Source: Erwinia persicina
GTDB lineage: Bacteria > Pseudomonadota > Gammaproteobacteria > Enterobacterales > Enterobacteriaceae
DNA: 64,000 nt
Assembly (NCBI RefSeq): GCF_014838825.1
Contig: NZ_JACYMO010000003.1
Span: forward strand, 248,001-312,000
Direction: 5' to 3'
Part shown: piece by piece, positions 16,628 to 25,814 of the stretch
How the letters are laid out: every line of letters begins with the position of its first letter
How positions within the stretch are numbered: the first letter of the stretch is position 1
The notes under the pieces: model-generated
What the model was told of the DNA's origin: nothing
What the model saw: only the letters and a program-made list of their open reading frames with translations
Database searches by the model: none
Made by a program: the position numbers and the translations under genes

Positions 16628-19147
16628 ATGGCGTTATCTTACTTTAAGGCATTGCCTTCGCGTCCGCGCGTTTTGGGATTAATCATCAGTTATCTTATCA
16701 GCGGGGCGGCCATTGACGTTCATGCTGAGGAGTTTTCTTTTAATACCGACGTACTGGACGTAAACGACCGTAGCAATTTCGATTTAAATCAGTTCTCGCG
16801 CAGCGGCTATATCATGCCGGGCGATTACGTGATGTCTATCCATATTAATAAGCAAGAGCTGCAAGAGCAGCCTGTGACCTATGTTGTTCCGGAAAACGAT
16901 CCGAAAGGAAGTGAACCCTGTATCACCCGCGAGATGGTCGAACAGTTTGGCCTGAAAGACGAGATGAACAGCAAGCTCAGCTGGTGGCATGACCATCAGT
17001 GTCTGTTGCTTAACAGCCTGCCGGGAATGAGCGCCAAAGGTGATTTGGGTGCGGCGGTGCTGAACCTCGGCATCCCGCAGGCGTATCTGGAATACAGCTC
17101 CGGCGACTGGGATCCGCCTTCACGCTGGGATAACGGTATCCCGGGGATCCTGCTGGATTACAACCTGAATGCTCAGACTCAGCGGCAGATGAAAAATGGC
17201 GGCCAGAACGCCAGCCTGAGTGGCAATGGCACCCTGGGGGCGAATATGGGGGCGTGGCGTCTGCGTGCCGACTGGCAGACCCGCTATGACCGTCAGAGTC
17301 AGGGGGTTAAAAACAACTGGGAGTGGAGCCGCTATTACGCTTACCGGGCGATCCCGCGCTGGGGGGCCTCACTGACCGTGGGTGAAAACTACCTCAACTC
17401 GGATATTTTCGACAGCTTCCGCTTTATCGGGGCCAGCCTGGCTAGTGATGACAGCATGTTGCCGCCTAACCTGCGCGGCTATGCGCCCGAAGTGACCGGG
17501 GTGGCGAGAACCAACGCTAAAGTGATTATCAGCCAGCAGGGGCGGGTTATCCAGGAAACCCAGGTCGCGTCCGGGCCATTCCGCATTCAGGATCTGAACG
17601 ATGCGGTTACCGGCCAGCTTGACGTGCGGGTAGAAGAGCAGGATGGCAGCGTACAGGAATTCAAAATTGATACCGCCAGCGTGCCCTATCTGACCCGCCC
17701 TGGCATGGTGCGTTACAAGGTGGCCACCGGGCGTCCGAATGACTGGCAGCACCGCACTAATGGCCCGCTGTTCACTACCGGTGAGTTCTCCTGGGGGATC
17801 AGTAACGGCTGGTCGCTGTACGGTGGCGGCGTAGCGGGTGGGGATTATAACGCCCTGGCCGTGGGGCTGGGCCGTGACCTGTTGATGCTCGGGGCGCTGT
17901 CACTGGATGCCACCCAGTCGCGCGCCCGCCTGCCGGATGAGGATAACACTCTGTCGGGCGGGTCGTATCGTCTGAGCTATTCAAAACGCTTTGATGACTA
18001 CGACAGCCAGGTGACTTTCGCCGGTTATCGCTTCTCGCAGCAGAACTATATGAGCATGAGCGAGTATCTGGATGCGCGAACATACGGTACCCGTTCGCAG
18101 AACAGTAAGGAGATGTACACCATCACCTTCAGCCAGCAACTGCGCCAGCTGGACCTCAGTGCTTATCTGAACTACAGCCATCAGACCTACTGGGATCGCC
18201 CGGCTAACGATCGCTACAACCTGACCCTGTCACGCTATTTCGATATGGGGCGCTTTAAAAACATCAGTCTGTCGCTGACCGGCTATCGCAATAAATATAA
18301 CGGCACTAACGATGACGGCATGTATCTGTCGCTGTCGCTGCCGTGGGGCAGTACCGGGTCGATTGGTTACAGCAACAGCTACAGCCGTAACCAGAATTCG
18401 CATCAGGTGAACTATTTCGATCGTATCGGCAACAGCGATAGCTATCAGATCAGTAGCGGCGTTACTAATAGCGGCGCCAGCGCCAGCGGCAGTTACACCC
18501 ATCAGGGAGATCTTGCCCAGATCAATACCAACGCCAGCTATCAGGAAGGTCGTTACTCCTCCGTCAGTCTGGGGCTGCAGGGCGGCGCCACCGCCACGAT
18601 GAAAGGCGCGGCGCTGCACCGCAGCGGCAGCTCAGGCGGTACCCGCATGATGATTGATACCGACGGTGTGGCGGAGATTCCGCTGCAGGGCTACGGCGCC
18701 AATACCCGCTCGAACCACTTTGGCAAAGCGGTGGTCACCGATGTGGGCAGCTATTACCGCAACCGCATCAGCATCGACCTTAATCATCTGCCGGATAACG
18801 CCGAAGCGGTGAGTTCGGTGGTGCAGGCCACCCTGACCGAAGGGGCGATTGGCTACCGGCGCTTTGAGGTTATTTCCGGCGAGAAAGCGATGGCGGTGAT
18901 CCGCCTGGCGGATGGTTCGGTGCCGCCGTTTGGGGCCACGGTGCTGAACAGCAAGAAGCAGAATGTCGGCATCGTCGGTGACGAAGGCAGCGTTTACCTC
19001 AGCGGTATCAGGCCCGATGAGCGGATGAAGGTGAACTGGGGCGGCAAAGCGCAGTGCCAGTTAGAGCTACCCAAAACGTTAGCCATTAATGACCAGGCCA
19101 ATTTACTGCTTCCCTGCCACGCGCTGAGCGAAGCAAACCCCGAATAG
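16628..19147 (+). CDS. Fimbrial outer-membrane usher (FimD/PapC family)
   Basis: An 839-residue usher, the family's normal size. It has a signal peptide, the N-terminal chaperone-binding domain (FSFNTDVLDVNDRSNFDLNQF), a large beta-barrel region rich in aromatic-terminated strands, and a plug-like segment near APEVTGVARTNAKV. The C-terminal domains end with a Cys pair (AQCQLELP and LLLPCHAL). It secretes and assembles the pilins delivered by the downstream chaperone. No break or frameshift is visible. Confidence 0.96.
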   Translation: MALSYFKALPSRPRVLGLIISYLISGAAIDVHAEEFSFNTDVLDVNDRSNFDLNQFSRSGYIMPGDYVMSIHINKQELQEQPVTYVVPENDPKGSEPCITREMVEQFGLKDEMNSKLSWWHDHQCLLLNSLPGMSAKGDLGAAVLNLGIPQAYLEYSSGDWDPPSRWDNGIPGILLDYNLNAQTQRQMKNGGQNASLSGNGTLGANMGAWRLRADWQTRYDRQSQGVKNNWEWSRYYAYRAIPRWGASLTVGENYLNSDIFDSFRFIGASLASDDSMLPPNLRGYAPEVTGVARTNAKVIISQQGRVIQETQVASGPFRIQDLNDAVTGQLDVRVEEQDGSVQEFKIDTASVPYLTRPGMVRYKVATGRPNDWQHRTNGPLFTTGEFSWGISNGWSLYGGGVAGGDYNALAVGLGRDLLMLGALSLDATQSRARLPDEDNTLSGGSYRLSYSKRFDDYDSQVTFAGYRFSQQNYMSMSEYLDARTYGTRSQNSKEMYTITFSQQLRQLDLSAYLNYSHQTYWDRPANDRYNLTLSRYFDMGRFKNISLSLTGYRNKYNGTNDDGMYLSLSLPWGSTGSIGYSNSYSRNQNSHQVNYFDRIGNSDSYQISSGVTNSGASASGSYTHQGDLAQINTNASYQEGRYSSVSLGLQGGATATMKGAALHRSGSSGGTRMMIDTDGVAEIPLQGYGANTRSNHFGKAVVTDVGSYYRNRISIDLNHLPDNAEAVSSVVQATLTEGAIGYRRFEVISGEKAMAVIRLADGSVPPFGATVLNSKKQNVGIVGDEGSVYLSGIRPDERMKVNWGGKAQCQLELPKTLAINDQANLLLPCHALSEANPE

Positions 19148-19210
19148 TGAGTCGGGACGCGCAGGTCAGCGCGCGGCCCGCTAAAACAGACCTTTAACGA
19201 GACACAGACC

Positions 19211-19963
19211 ATGAAAATGAAATTTAACGCCCCGATACTGACCGGCAGCCTGCTGCTGGCACTAAGCACTCAGTCGGCATTCGCCGCCATCGCCCTCGAT
19301 CGCACCCGGGTGATTTACGACGGCAGCCAGAAATCCATCAGCCTGAACGTCAGTAACGAGAACAAGCAGTTGCCCTATCTGGCCCAGGGCTGGATTGAAG
19401 ATGCCAGTGGTAAAAAAATCTCCAGCCCGCTGACCGTGCTGCCGCCGGTGCAGCGCATTGAGCCGGGTGCAAAAAGTCAGGTGAAAGTGCAGGGACTGCC
19501 GGCAGTCAACGCGCTGCCGCAGGACCGTGAGTCGCTGTTCTACTTCAATATGCGTGAAATTCCGCCGCGCACCGATAAGCCCAACACGCTGCAAATTGCG
19601 CTGCAAACGCGTATCAAGCTGTTCTACCGTCCGGCATCCCTGATGAATACCGCGGGTGCCATGACCACGCCGTGGCAGGAAAAGATCACCCTGCACAAAC
19701 AGGGCGACCGTTACGAGGTGAATAACCCCACCCCTTACTACGTCACCCTGGTGGACGGCAGCAGCACGGTGAAAGGCGAATCAGCCAAAGGTTTTGAACC
19801 GGTGATGGTGGAGCCCAATGGCAAAGCCAGCCTGACCGTCGGCTCCGGCGTGCTGGGCAGCAGCCCGGTACTGACCTATATCAACGATTACGGTGGCCGC
19901 CCGCAGCTGAAGTTCACTTGCAGTGGAAGCAGTTGCAAGGCCGAGGCGGTTAAGGACCGTTAA
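19211..19963 (+). CDS. Periplasmic fimbrial chaperone (PapD/FimC family)
   Basis: A 250-residue PapD-type chaperone with signal peptide ending QSAFA. It has the conserved Arg near the mature N-terminus (ALDRTRVIYDG) and the Lys of the subunit-binding cleft (RIKLFYRP). The signature LFYFNMREIPP is present. The C-terminal extension contains two cysteines (FTCSGSSCKA), which probably form a disulfide, as in some FGS-type chaperones. It follows the usher by 63 bp and should deliver the pilins encoded on both sides. Confidence 0.95.
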   Translation: MKMKFNAPILTGSLLLALSTQSAFAAIALDRTRVIYDGSQKSISLNVSNENKQLPYLAQGWIEDASGKKISSPLTVLPPVQRIEPGAKSQVKVQGLPAVNALPQDRESLFYFNMREIPPRTDKPNTLQIALQTRIKLFYRPASLMNTAGAMTTPWQEKITLHKQGDRYEVNNPTPYYVTLVDGSSTVKGESAKGFEPVMVEPNGKASLTVGSGVLGSSPVLTYINDYGGRPQLKFTCSGSSCKAEAVKDR

Positions 19964-19998
19964 TTCAGAGACGTAACCGTTAATGCCGGGGGGGATGC

Positions 19999-20655
19999 AT
20001 GCAACAGAGAAAACGGATGAAGAACATAGCAGGATTTTTACTGGCCGACTGGCGAGGACTGATCGTGACGCTGATTACCACCTTTGGTGCTTCGGCATTA
20101 ATCATCGCCGGAGTGGTGGTGATAACGCAGGCACGTGCCGCCGATAACTGGAATGTGGATGGTGCTAACGGGGTTTTACAGGTACACGGAGCGCTAACTG
20201 AGAGCGCCTGCCGCCTGGATATGGCTTCCGACCGCCAGGATTTTTCATTAGGGGAGATCGGCACCGGGCGGTTACGTCATCTTGGTGACCAGGGAACCCC
20301 GGTAGAGGTGCAGATAAAATTGCGCGACTGTCTGGCAGAGTCCACCGGCAGCGTCTATGACCATATCGGCAACCGGCTGTGGAGCCGCGAGCAGCCCGTG
20401 GTGACGGTCAGCTTTCTCGGCCCGGCAGATGACAATAACGCGCAGCTGTTGAAAGTGGTCGGTGCCGGAGGGATTGGCCTGCGTATCACCGACCTTCAGG
20501 GGCGTGATGTTCGTCTCGGGAGCAGCGGCGAACCGCTGCTGCTGACGCCGGGTCAGAACCAGCTGAATTATACCATCACCCCCGAGCGCACCCGGGCACC
20601 CTTAAAGGCCGGGGCTTATCAGGCACAGGTTAACTTTGGGCTGAGTTATGACTAG
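19999..20655 (+). CDS. Minor fimbrial subunit with unusually long signal region
   Basis: A 218-residue pilin-like protein. The N-terminus is long for a signal peptide, with about 20 polar residues before the hydrophobic stretch VTLITTFGASALIIAGVVV and a likely cleavage after QARA near 47. The mature region has pilin features: VHGALTESACRLDM, a second Cys in KLRDCLAE, and C-terminal VNFGLSYD. It overlaps the next pilin gene by eight bases. Its role, tip adaptor or anchor, is not clear. Confidence 0.82.
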   Translation: MQQRKRMKNIAGFLLADWRGLIVTLITTFGASALIIAGVVVITQARAADNWNVDGANGVLQVHGALTESACRLDMASDRQDFSLGEIGTGRLRHLGDQGTPVEVQIKLRDCLAESTGSVYDHIGNRLWSREQPVVTVSFLGPADDNNAQLLKVVGAGGIGLRITDLQGRDVRLGSSGEPLLLTPGQNQLNYTITPERTRAPLKAGAYQAQVNFGLSYD

Positions 20656-21145
20656 GTTATTGCGCTGGATTATCAGTTTTTCAGCCAGCATCTGCCCATT
20701 ATTGCTACTCAGTGACTATGCTGCCGCTAACACCAATGTGACGGTGCGAGTGACGGTATTAGCGCCGTTATCCTGCGTGATAAATGGCAATAAGCCGATC
20801 ATGGTTGATTTTGGCAATGCGGTGCAGACGGGAAAGGTGAATGGCAGCAATTATATGCAGACGGTGAATTATGATATGACCTGTGAAAGTACCAAGACCA
20901 ATGCTTTGAAAATGAAAATAAACGCCCAGGCGGCAAGTTTTGATGGTAAGGCGGTTCTCACCAGTAACGGCAATTTAGGCATCGCCTTATATAACGGTAA
21001 TACCCGGCTGGGCGTCAATGAATGGTTTAACTTTACCTGGCCAAATAAACCCGTATTAAAAGCCGTTCCTGTAAAAAACGCAGGCGCTACCCTTAAAAGC
21101 GGAGCATTCTCCGGTGCAGCAGTAATGATGGTGGACTATCAATGA
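20648..21145 (+). CDS. Minor fimbrial subunit, tandem paralogue 1
   Basis: A 165-residue pilin-like protein and the first of four consecutive paralogues. Shared landmarks are an early Cys (PLSCVINGNKP), VDFGNAV, NYMQTVNYDMTC, SFDGKAVLTSN, GVNEWFNFTW and VLKAVPVKNAGATL, ending VDYQ. The family resembles MrpF/StfE-type minor pilins, which link the shaft to the tip. It overlaps the preceding gene by eight bases and the next by four. Confidence 0.85.
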   Translation: MTRLLRWIISFSASICPLLLLSDYAAANTNVTVRVTVLAPLSCVINGNKPIMVDFGNAVQTGKVNGSNYMQTVNYDMTCESTKTNALKMKINAQAASFDGKAVLTSNGNLGIALYNGNTRLGVNEWFNFTWPNKPVLKAVPVKNAGATLKSGAFSGAAVMMVDYQ

Positions 21146-21648
21146 GTGAAAAATATATCAGGCTGCTACAGGCAGGGGCTTTTTGCCAGCTGACCGTCAT
21201 CCTACTCTACAGCGCCCTTTCCCATGCCGCGCCGGGAGATATGACGTTTAAAGGGACACTGATAGACCAACCGGCCTGTACCATCAGCCAGGGGACTGAC
21301 CCTTACGTAAATTTTGGCAAGGATATACTGACGACTAAAATTGACGGGGTGAACTACAAGAAAGAAGCAAACTATACCATTGTCTGTAGTAATAATGTCA
21401 ATAATTCACTGAGGATGCGCCTTGAAGGACAGGGGAGCAGTTTTGACAGCAAAGCGGTGTTGACCAGTAATAAGGATGTTGGCGTGGCAATCTATATAGG
21501 CAGCACCCGGGTTGGTGTCAATGAATGGTTTAATTTTACCTATCCTACAAAGCCGGTAATCAACCTGGTTCCGGTTAAAAAAACAAATGTGATATTAAAA
21601 GGCGGAAGTTTCTCAGGCGCCGTGCAATTTAAGGTGGACTACCAGTGA
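21142..21648 (+). CDS. Minor fimbrial subunit, tandem paralogue 2
   Basis: A 168-residue signal-peptide-bearing pilin with the shared core: VNFGKDI, KIDGVNYKKEANYTIVC, SFDSKAVLTSNKDVGVAI, GVNEWFNFTYPTKPV, and C-terminal FKVDYQ. Its spacing and sequence show it arose by tandem duplication with its neighbours, paralogue 1 being especially close in the NEWFNFT region. Its start ATGA overlaps the preceding stop. Confidence 0.85.
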   Translation: MSEKYIRLLQAGAFCQLTVILLYSALSHAAPGDMTFKGTLIDQPACTISQGTDPYVNFGKDILTTKIDGVNYKKEANYTIVCSNNVNNSLRMRLEGQGSSFDSKAVLTSNKDVGVAIYIGSTRVGVNEWFNFTYPTKPVINLVPVKKTNVILKGGSFSGAVQFKVDYQ

Positions 21649-22151
21649 ATAGCCAAAAAAAAACTGCGTCAGCAGCAGGAATAATCGCTCAGCTCTCTTT
21701 TTTTATCCTGTTCAGTCCGGCAGGGTTCGCCGCAGAACCCAGCCTGCGTTTTGATGGCACGATGATTGAACCGCCGCCCTGCGTGATTAATGGTGGCACG
21801 CCAATCAGCGTTGATTTCGGCAATGCGGTAATGACCACGCGGGTAGACGGGGTTAACTATATCAAGGAAGTCACCTATGGCCTCAGCTGTACCGAAGCGA
21901 CCTCTAAAACCCTGCGTTTGCAGATAAAGGGGAGTGCAGCCAGCTTTGACAGCACCCGGCTGGCAACCGATAAGGGGGATCTGGCGATTGCGCTGACCGC
22001 CAACGGTAAAGCCCTCCCTGTCAATCAGTGGCTTAACTATACCGACCCGTCAAAACCCGTGCTTAAGGCGGTGCCGGTGAAAAAGACCGGCGCCACCCTG
22101 GCCGGGGGCGCTTTTAAAGCCACAGCCACCATGATGATCGACTATCAGTAA
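21645..22151 (+). CDS. Minor fimbrial subunit, tandem paralogue 3
   Basis: A 168-residue pilin with GTG start overlapping the preceding stop (GTGA). The shared core is PPCVINGGTPISVDFGNAV, RVDGVNYIKEVTYGLSC, VNQWLNYTDPSKPVLKAV, PVKKTGATL, ending MIDYQ. It is the most GC-rich of the four copies and closest to paralogue 1 around VDFGNAV and VLKAVPVK. Confidence 0.85.
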   Translation: MNSQKKTASAAGIIAQLSFFILFSPAGFAAEPSLRFDGTMIEPPPCVINGGTPISVDFGNAVMTTRVDGVNYIKEVTYGLSCTEATSKTLRLQIKGSAASFDSTRLATDKGDLAIALTANGKALPVNQWLNYTDPSKPVLKAVPVKKTGATLAGGAFKATATMMIDYQ

Positions 22152-22170
22152 TTGATAAAGACACGGACAG

Positions 22171-22653
22171 ATGCTTAAAAAAATAGTGTGGACACTGCTG
22201 GCGGGGATGTTTATGGCTCATCCCGGCAGGGCAGAGGATAATTTCACCCTGAAAGGGATCTTACTTGAACCGCCAAAATGTGGTTTCAACGGCGGGTTAA
22301 CGGCGCTGGTAAAATTTGGCGAGCGGGTGGGGGTCAATAAAGTAGACGGTAGTAACTACAAACAAAAATTACCTTATCTGATGTATTGCGAAGAGCAGTC
22401 TAAACCCTGGGACATGGCCCTGGTTCTTACCGGTAGCGTCACCAGCTATGACAACGCCGCAATACAGACCAATATTAAGGATCTGGGTATTCGGCTGTTG
22501 ATTAACGGCCAGCCCTTTGCCGTTGATCAACCAGTGCCGATGGTCTTCAGTAAACCGCCGCTGATTGAAGCCGTTCCGGTTAAAAAGCCCGGCAGCACCC
22601 TGAGCACCGGTGCATTTGAGGCAACAGCAACGATAGGGATAAATTATCAGTGA
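22171..22653 (+). CDS. Minor fimbrial subunit, tandem paralogue 4 (divergent)
   Basis: A 160-residue pilin with signal peptide ending GRAED. It keeps PPKCGFNGG, VDGSNYKQKLPYLMYC and the C-terminal EAVPVKKPGSTLSTGAF, but its central NEWFNF-like segment is replaced by VDQPVPMVFSKPP. It is the most divergent of the four and is separated by a 19-bp gap rather than an overlap. Confidence 0.83.
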   Translation: MLKKIVWTLLAGMFMAHPGRAEDNFTLKGILLEPPKCGFNGGLTALVKFGERVGVNKVDGSNYKQKLPYLMYCEEQSKPWDMALVLTGSVTSYDNAAIQTNIKDLGIRLLINGQPFAVDQPVPMVFSKPPLIEAVPVKKPGSTLSTGAFEATATIGINYQ

Positions 22654-23210
22654 TGAACCACCACAGTAAAAGTTATTATCCGCTTACCGGCTCAGTCTGG
22701 AAGATCCTCGGCTTGCTGCCGCTGTTATTCTGCTCGTGGGTATATGCTCAGGATAACGTGATCATGCGTGGAGCACTGGTCACTGAGCCCTGTATTATTG
22801 CGCCGGGTGATGAAAGTATTCAGCTGGATTTTGGCGCAGTGGTGGATAACTACCTTTATATACATCAGCGGACCCTCGGGCAACGGTTTCAAATCAACCT
22901 TACTGACTGCGATCTTACTCTGGGCACCATCGTTAAAGTGGCCTTAAGCGGTACGGAAAACACCCGTTTACCCGGTCTGCTGGCAATCAGCGCCGCCAGC
23001 AAATCTGCGGGGATAGCCATTGGCCTGGAAACACCGGAAGGCAAGCCGTTACCGTTCAATGAGCAGGGCGGGGCGCGCGGTCTTTTTACGGGCAGGAACA
23101 GAATACCACTGAAAGCCTATATCCAGGCGGAACCGCAGGCGATAGCCAATCGCAGTATTCAATTCGGACCGTTTAGCGCGGTAGCGACATTCAGCCTGGA
23201 ATATCAGTAA
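22653..23210 (+). CDS. Minor fimbrial subunit
   Basis: A 185-residue pilin with a signal peptide (KILGLLPLLFCSWVYA), a Cys pair (TEPCIIAPGD and LTDCDL) and C-terminal FSLEYQ. It differs from the four-paralogue family and looks more like a PapE/FimF- or MrpG-type adaptor. ATG 22653 overlaps the preceding stop (TGATG); a GTG three bases earlier is possible. Confidence 0.82.
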   Translation: MNHHSKSYYPLTGSVWKILGLLPLLFCSWVYAQDNVIMRGALVTEPCIIAPGDESIQLDFGAVVDNYLYIHQRTLGQRFQINLTDCDLTLGTIVKVALSGTENTRLPGLLAISAASKSAGIAIGLETPEGKPLPFNEQGGARGLFTGRNRIPLKAYIQAEPQAIANRSIQFGPFSAVATFSLEYQ

Positions 23211-23313
23211 AAGTCTCTCTCTGATGAGGAAACTCTATTCGGTAGAGTTGAATTATCTGTTGGTTAATGAGTCATGCTGATACCCATTTACTTAGGAAGA
23301 AAGTGAATCTATT

Positions 23314-24087
23314 ATGCATTCAAAAATAGTGTTTATTATTTTCGTTCTGTTTTCAATGCAGTCGTATGCGGGGAAGTGGCCAATTGCCACCAGTGTTACT
23401 ATTAAGGAAAAAGGCCGACTTGAACTTAACGCTGAAATGGTGGAGATTGGTGCGGCAGCCGATACTAAATTAGGTGATAATAACTATTGGGGTTATGCAG
23501 GGATTGTAACAAGACAGGGGAGGATGCCTGGTGTGCTTGGGTCGATGATGGGAAGTTGCATAATAATAATCCCGAAATCATTTCAAACTCAAGGTAAAAC
23601 ATATGAGGAAACAATTGCCTATGCATATAGAGCATGTAGTAAAAGAATCCAGGTATATGATGAATATAGCTCTTGTATAGGATATGCTTTATTTAGTCCC
23701 TATCAACTTGATTGGGACCAGGTGTACAGCCCGATTGGTACCTGTTTTCAACTTGCTGATGTTAATCAATGGTGTTCACTCACCACACCAGAGTTGAACA
23801 TCAATCATGGGGTGATATCGGTCAAAGAAGCCGCCGGAAATCGGGCAAAACAGACGATGAATATTAACTGCACTATACCGTCCAAAGTTACCTTAACTCT
23901 GCTTGGTGGTAAGGACACTATCCCCATCGGCGGGGGAACCTCATACCTGACCTCCTCTTTGGGTGTATTAGGTAAAGAGATATCCCTTCAGGCAGGTAAC
24001 AACTCTGTGGATATTATCTCTGAACTTAATAACGTGAAGGAAGGCGAGTGGAACGCCAGTGCGGTGATGATGATGGAACTTAACTAA
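23314..24087 (+). CDS. Two-domain fimbrial tip-adhesin-like protein
   Basis: A 257-residue secreted protein with signal peptide ending QSYAG. The C-terminal half (about 150-257) looks like a pilin domain (WCSLTTPELNINHGVISVKE, INCTIPS, ending MMMELN). The N-terminal half is unrelated to pilins, Tyr/Cys-rich (MGSCIIII, YRACSKR, SSCIGYA, GTCFQLA) and visibly AT-richer than the operon. This domain layout and last position match tip adhesins such as MrpH. The ligand cannot be told from sequence. It is 103 bp after the last pilin and just before a strong terminator. Confidence 0.75.
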   Translation: MHSKIVFIIFVLFSMQSYAGKWPIATSVTIKEKGRLELNAEMVEIGAAADTKLGDNNYWGYAGIVTRQGRMPGVLGSMMGSCIIIIPKSFQTQGKTYEETIAYAYRACSKRIQVYDEYSSCIGYALFSPYQLDWDQVYSPIGTCFQLADVNQWCSLTTPELNINHGVISVKEAAGNRAKQTMNINCTIPSKVTLTLLGGKDTIPIGGGTSYLTSSLGVLGKEISLQAGNNSVDIISELNNVKEGEWNASAVMMMELN

Positions 24088-24117
24088 CGTTGCATTATTT
24101 TAGCGGCGATAACCGTG

Positions 24118-24155
24118 TGCGACTGCTGCTTCAGAAGCATCAGTCGCATTTTTTT
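24118..24155 (+). terminator. Terminator of the fimbrial operon
   Basis: TGCGACTG (24118-24125) pairs with CAGTCGCA (24141-24148), with an inner TGCTT/AAGCA stem, then seven T residues. It ends the rightward fimbrial transcript 30 bases after the adhesin-like gene and overlaps the stop of the convergent regulator. Confidence 0.9.
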
Positions 24156-24531
24156 ATCCTAAGCACGAGTGGTCATTATACATTTTGGTGGGTATTTCTG
24201 AATTAGCCGCTGCCCGCTTAATATAGTTCTGATTAATGCATACGCCATAACGTGGCAGGGTAATGATAAAGTCATCGGGCAGGCCGTTGGCGCTTAACAG
24301 GGCGCGGGTGCGACAAATAAGCTGGTTGTAGCTGCTTTCTCTGGCTTCGTAGTCTTCACTGTGCCATATCCGCTTAACAATCTCCTCCCGCTGATTGATC
24401 CCTTTAACCAGGTAATCAATTAAACGGGTTTGGTTTTTACTAAGCTTTATTTTTTTATTCTTTGGTTTTAATACCAGTTTTTGAACGTCAATAACCAGTA
24501 TGTCATTTTCAAAGTACGATATTTTTTCCAT
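24154..24531 (-). CDS. Orphan winged-helix (Trans_reg_C type) regulator
   Basis: A 125-residue protein consisting almost wholly of an OmpR/CadC-type winged-helix DNA-binding domain. Seen are LSKNQTRLIDYLVKG, EEIVKRIWHSEDYEARESS, a recognition-helix region YNQLICRTRALL and the wing ITLPRYGVCIN. There is no receiver domain and no membrane segment, unlike CadC/ToxR. It is convergent with the fimbrial operon and divergent from the membrane-bound regulator, so it is a likely local regulator. The target is inferred from position. Confidence 0.8.
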   Translation of the reverse strand: MEKISYFENDILVIDVQKLVLKPKNKKIKLSKNQTRLIDYLVKGINQREEIVKRIWHSEDYEARESSYNQLICRTRALLSANGLPDDFIITLPRYGVCINQNYIKRAAANSEIPTKMYNDHSCLG

Positions 24532-24959
24532 TTTCAGACGTGACTCTCCGGTGGCTTAAATTAATCCATTAAAGTGAAGCGTTGTGTTCAATCCCGGCGC
24601 CTGGGTTTTCTCTCTGTTTTGCGTTTAACTTCCTGCATGAACTTAAGCGGCTTTTACAGTTGAGAAGGTCATTTTTTGACGAAGCCACTTTAGCAAAAAC
24701 TAATGATTTGTGGATGTATATAATGCATTATCGAGTTACAATAGATTTTGAGCATTGTTTTTTTATTGTAAATAGATTTTTATTCTGATTGTTACTATAG
24801 TCGTACATCTACGATAAAATCAGTCAGCACAGGATGGATTCAGCAGTACCTGAACTGATGCTGTGACAGGACGTTCCACTGGCTGATGGATTAACGGTGA
24901 TGAGAAAATGAAGCGAACGAAACAAGATTGAGCTGTTGATATATCCCGGGGGAATAAAA
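24532..24959. promoter_or_regulatory. AT-rich region between divergent winged-helix regulators
   Basis: A 428-base region with no convincing gene. A possible rightward sigma-70 promoter is TTGTTA (24789-24794), an 18-base gap and GATAAA (24813-24818). A 68-codon rightward frame inside it has no ribosome site or recognisable product and was not called. Confidence 0.4.
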
Positions 24960-25814
24960 ATGGAGTACCTGATTAACCATAGTGTGAAGTTCAATCCTGT
25001 GGACTGCACGCTGTTCAGTCCGGGATTTACGGTTGATATGATCACCATCACTCGCTTAAGCAGCGACCTGTTGGTTTTATTTGTAGAAAACAATCAGGTG
25101 CCGCTCAGCAGAGAGACGATCCTAAATAAACTGTGGGAAAATCGTGGATTAAGTGCATCCAGTAATAATCTTAATAACTATGTTTCAATTCTACGCAAGG
25201 TGATGAAGCAGTGCGGCAGTCCCGGCGTTATAACCACTATTCCCAAATATGGTTTTTTATTTAATGCTGAGGTTGTGCGGTTAGATGAAACTGAGGTGGT
25301 TCCGGCAGACCGGCCTGTCGAAAGTGCGATAAAAGAGCAGGAAAGTTACCATGATGAAATTAAGCCAGAAACAACGCTAAAAGTCGTACCTGAGGCGGGC
25401 GATGTTGACATTAAAAAAAGGAATGTGAATCCTGTCTTGTATTTAATGCTGCCTTTAATGATAGTGAGTTTAGCTATTACAGGACTGTTTCCTGAGGTTT
25501 ATAACTATTTCAGGCTGAGCTCGATCAGAAGTGAAATACTTCGTATTGATCATTGCCGTGTTTATCTGATTGATGATGTTACCCGCAGAATGGACAGTGA
25601 TTGGGTAACTGCTGAGATTAACGTTATTTTAAGTCGTGAGGGGATAAGCTGCCACGCCAATACGAATATCTATTTTTCAGGCAGAAGAATTCTCGATGAA
25701 AAAAAGGACCCTGCTGTTGGTGCTGTATTGAGCTATTGCCCATTTGCAAGTCAGGCACCTTGCGACAACTACAATTATTACCGTTATGAAGGTGCCCATG
25801 ACCAGAAAAAATAA
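24960..25814 (+). CDS. Membrane-anchored winged-helix regulator (ToxR/CadC/PsaE-like)
   Basis: A 284-residue protein with three parts. Residues about 1-105 form a winged helix (LSRETILNKLWENRG, NNLNNYVSILRKVMKQCG, TTIPKYGFLFNAEV). A polar linker and one transmembrane helix follow near 158-178 (LMLPLMIVSLAITGLF). The remaining about 105 residues are periplasmic with four cysteines. This is the layout of ToxR and of PsaE/MyfE, which control Yersinia fimbriae. ATG 24960 has GGGGGA upstream. The next gene overlaps by 17 bases and encodes a likely partner. Confidence 0.85.
   Translation: MEYLINHSVKFNPVDCTLFSPGFTVDMITITRLSSDLLVLFVENNQVPLSRETILNKLWENRGLSASSNNLNNYVSILRKVMKQCGSPGVITTIPKYGFLFNAEVVRLDETEVVPADRPVESAIKEQESYHDEIKPETTLKVVPEAGDVDIKKRNVNPVLYLMLPLMIVSLAITGLFPEVYNYFRLSSIRSEILRIDHCRVYLIDDVTRRMDSDWVTAEINVILSREGISCHANTNIYFSGRRILDEKKDPAVGAVLSYCPFASQAPCDNYNYYRYEGAHDQKK

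Noticed and set aside
24582-24788. 68-codon frame between the two winged-helix regulators
   Set aside because: AT-rich, no ribosome site and no recognisable features.
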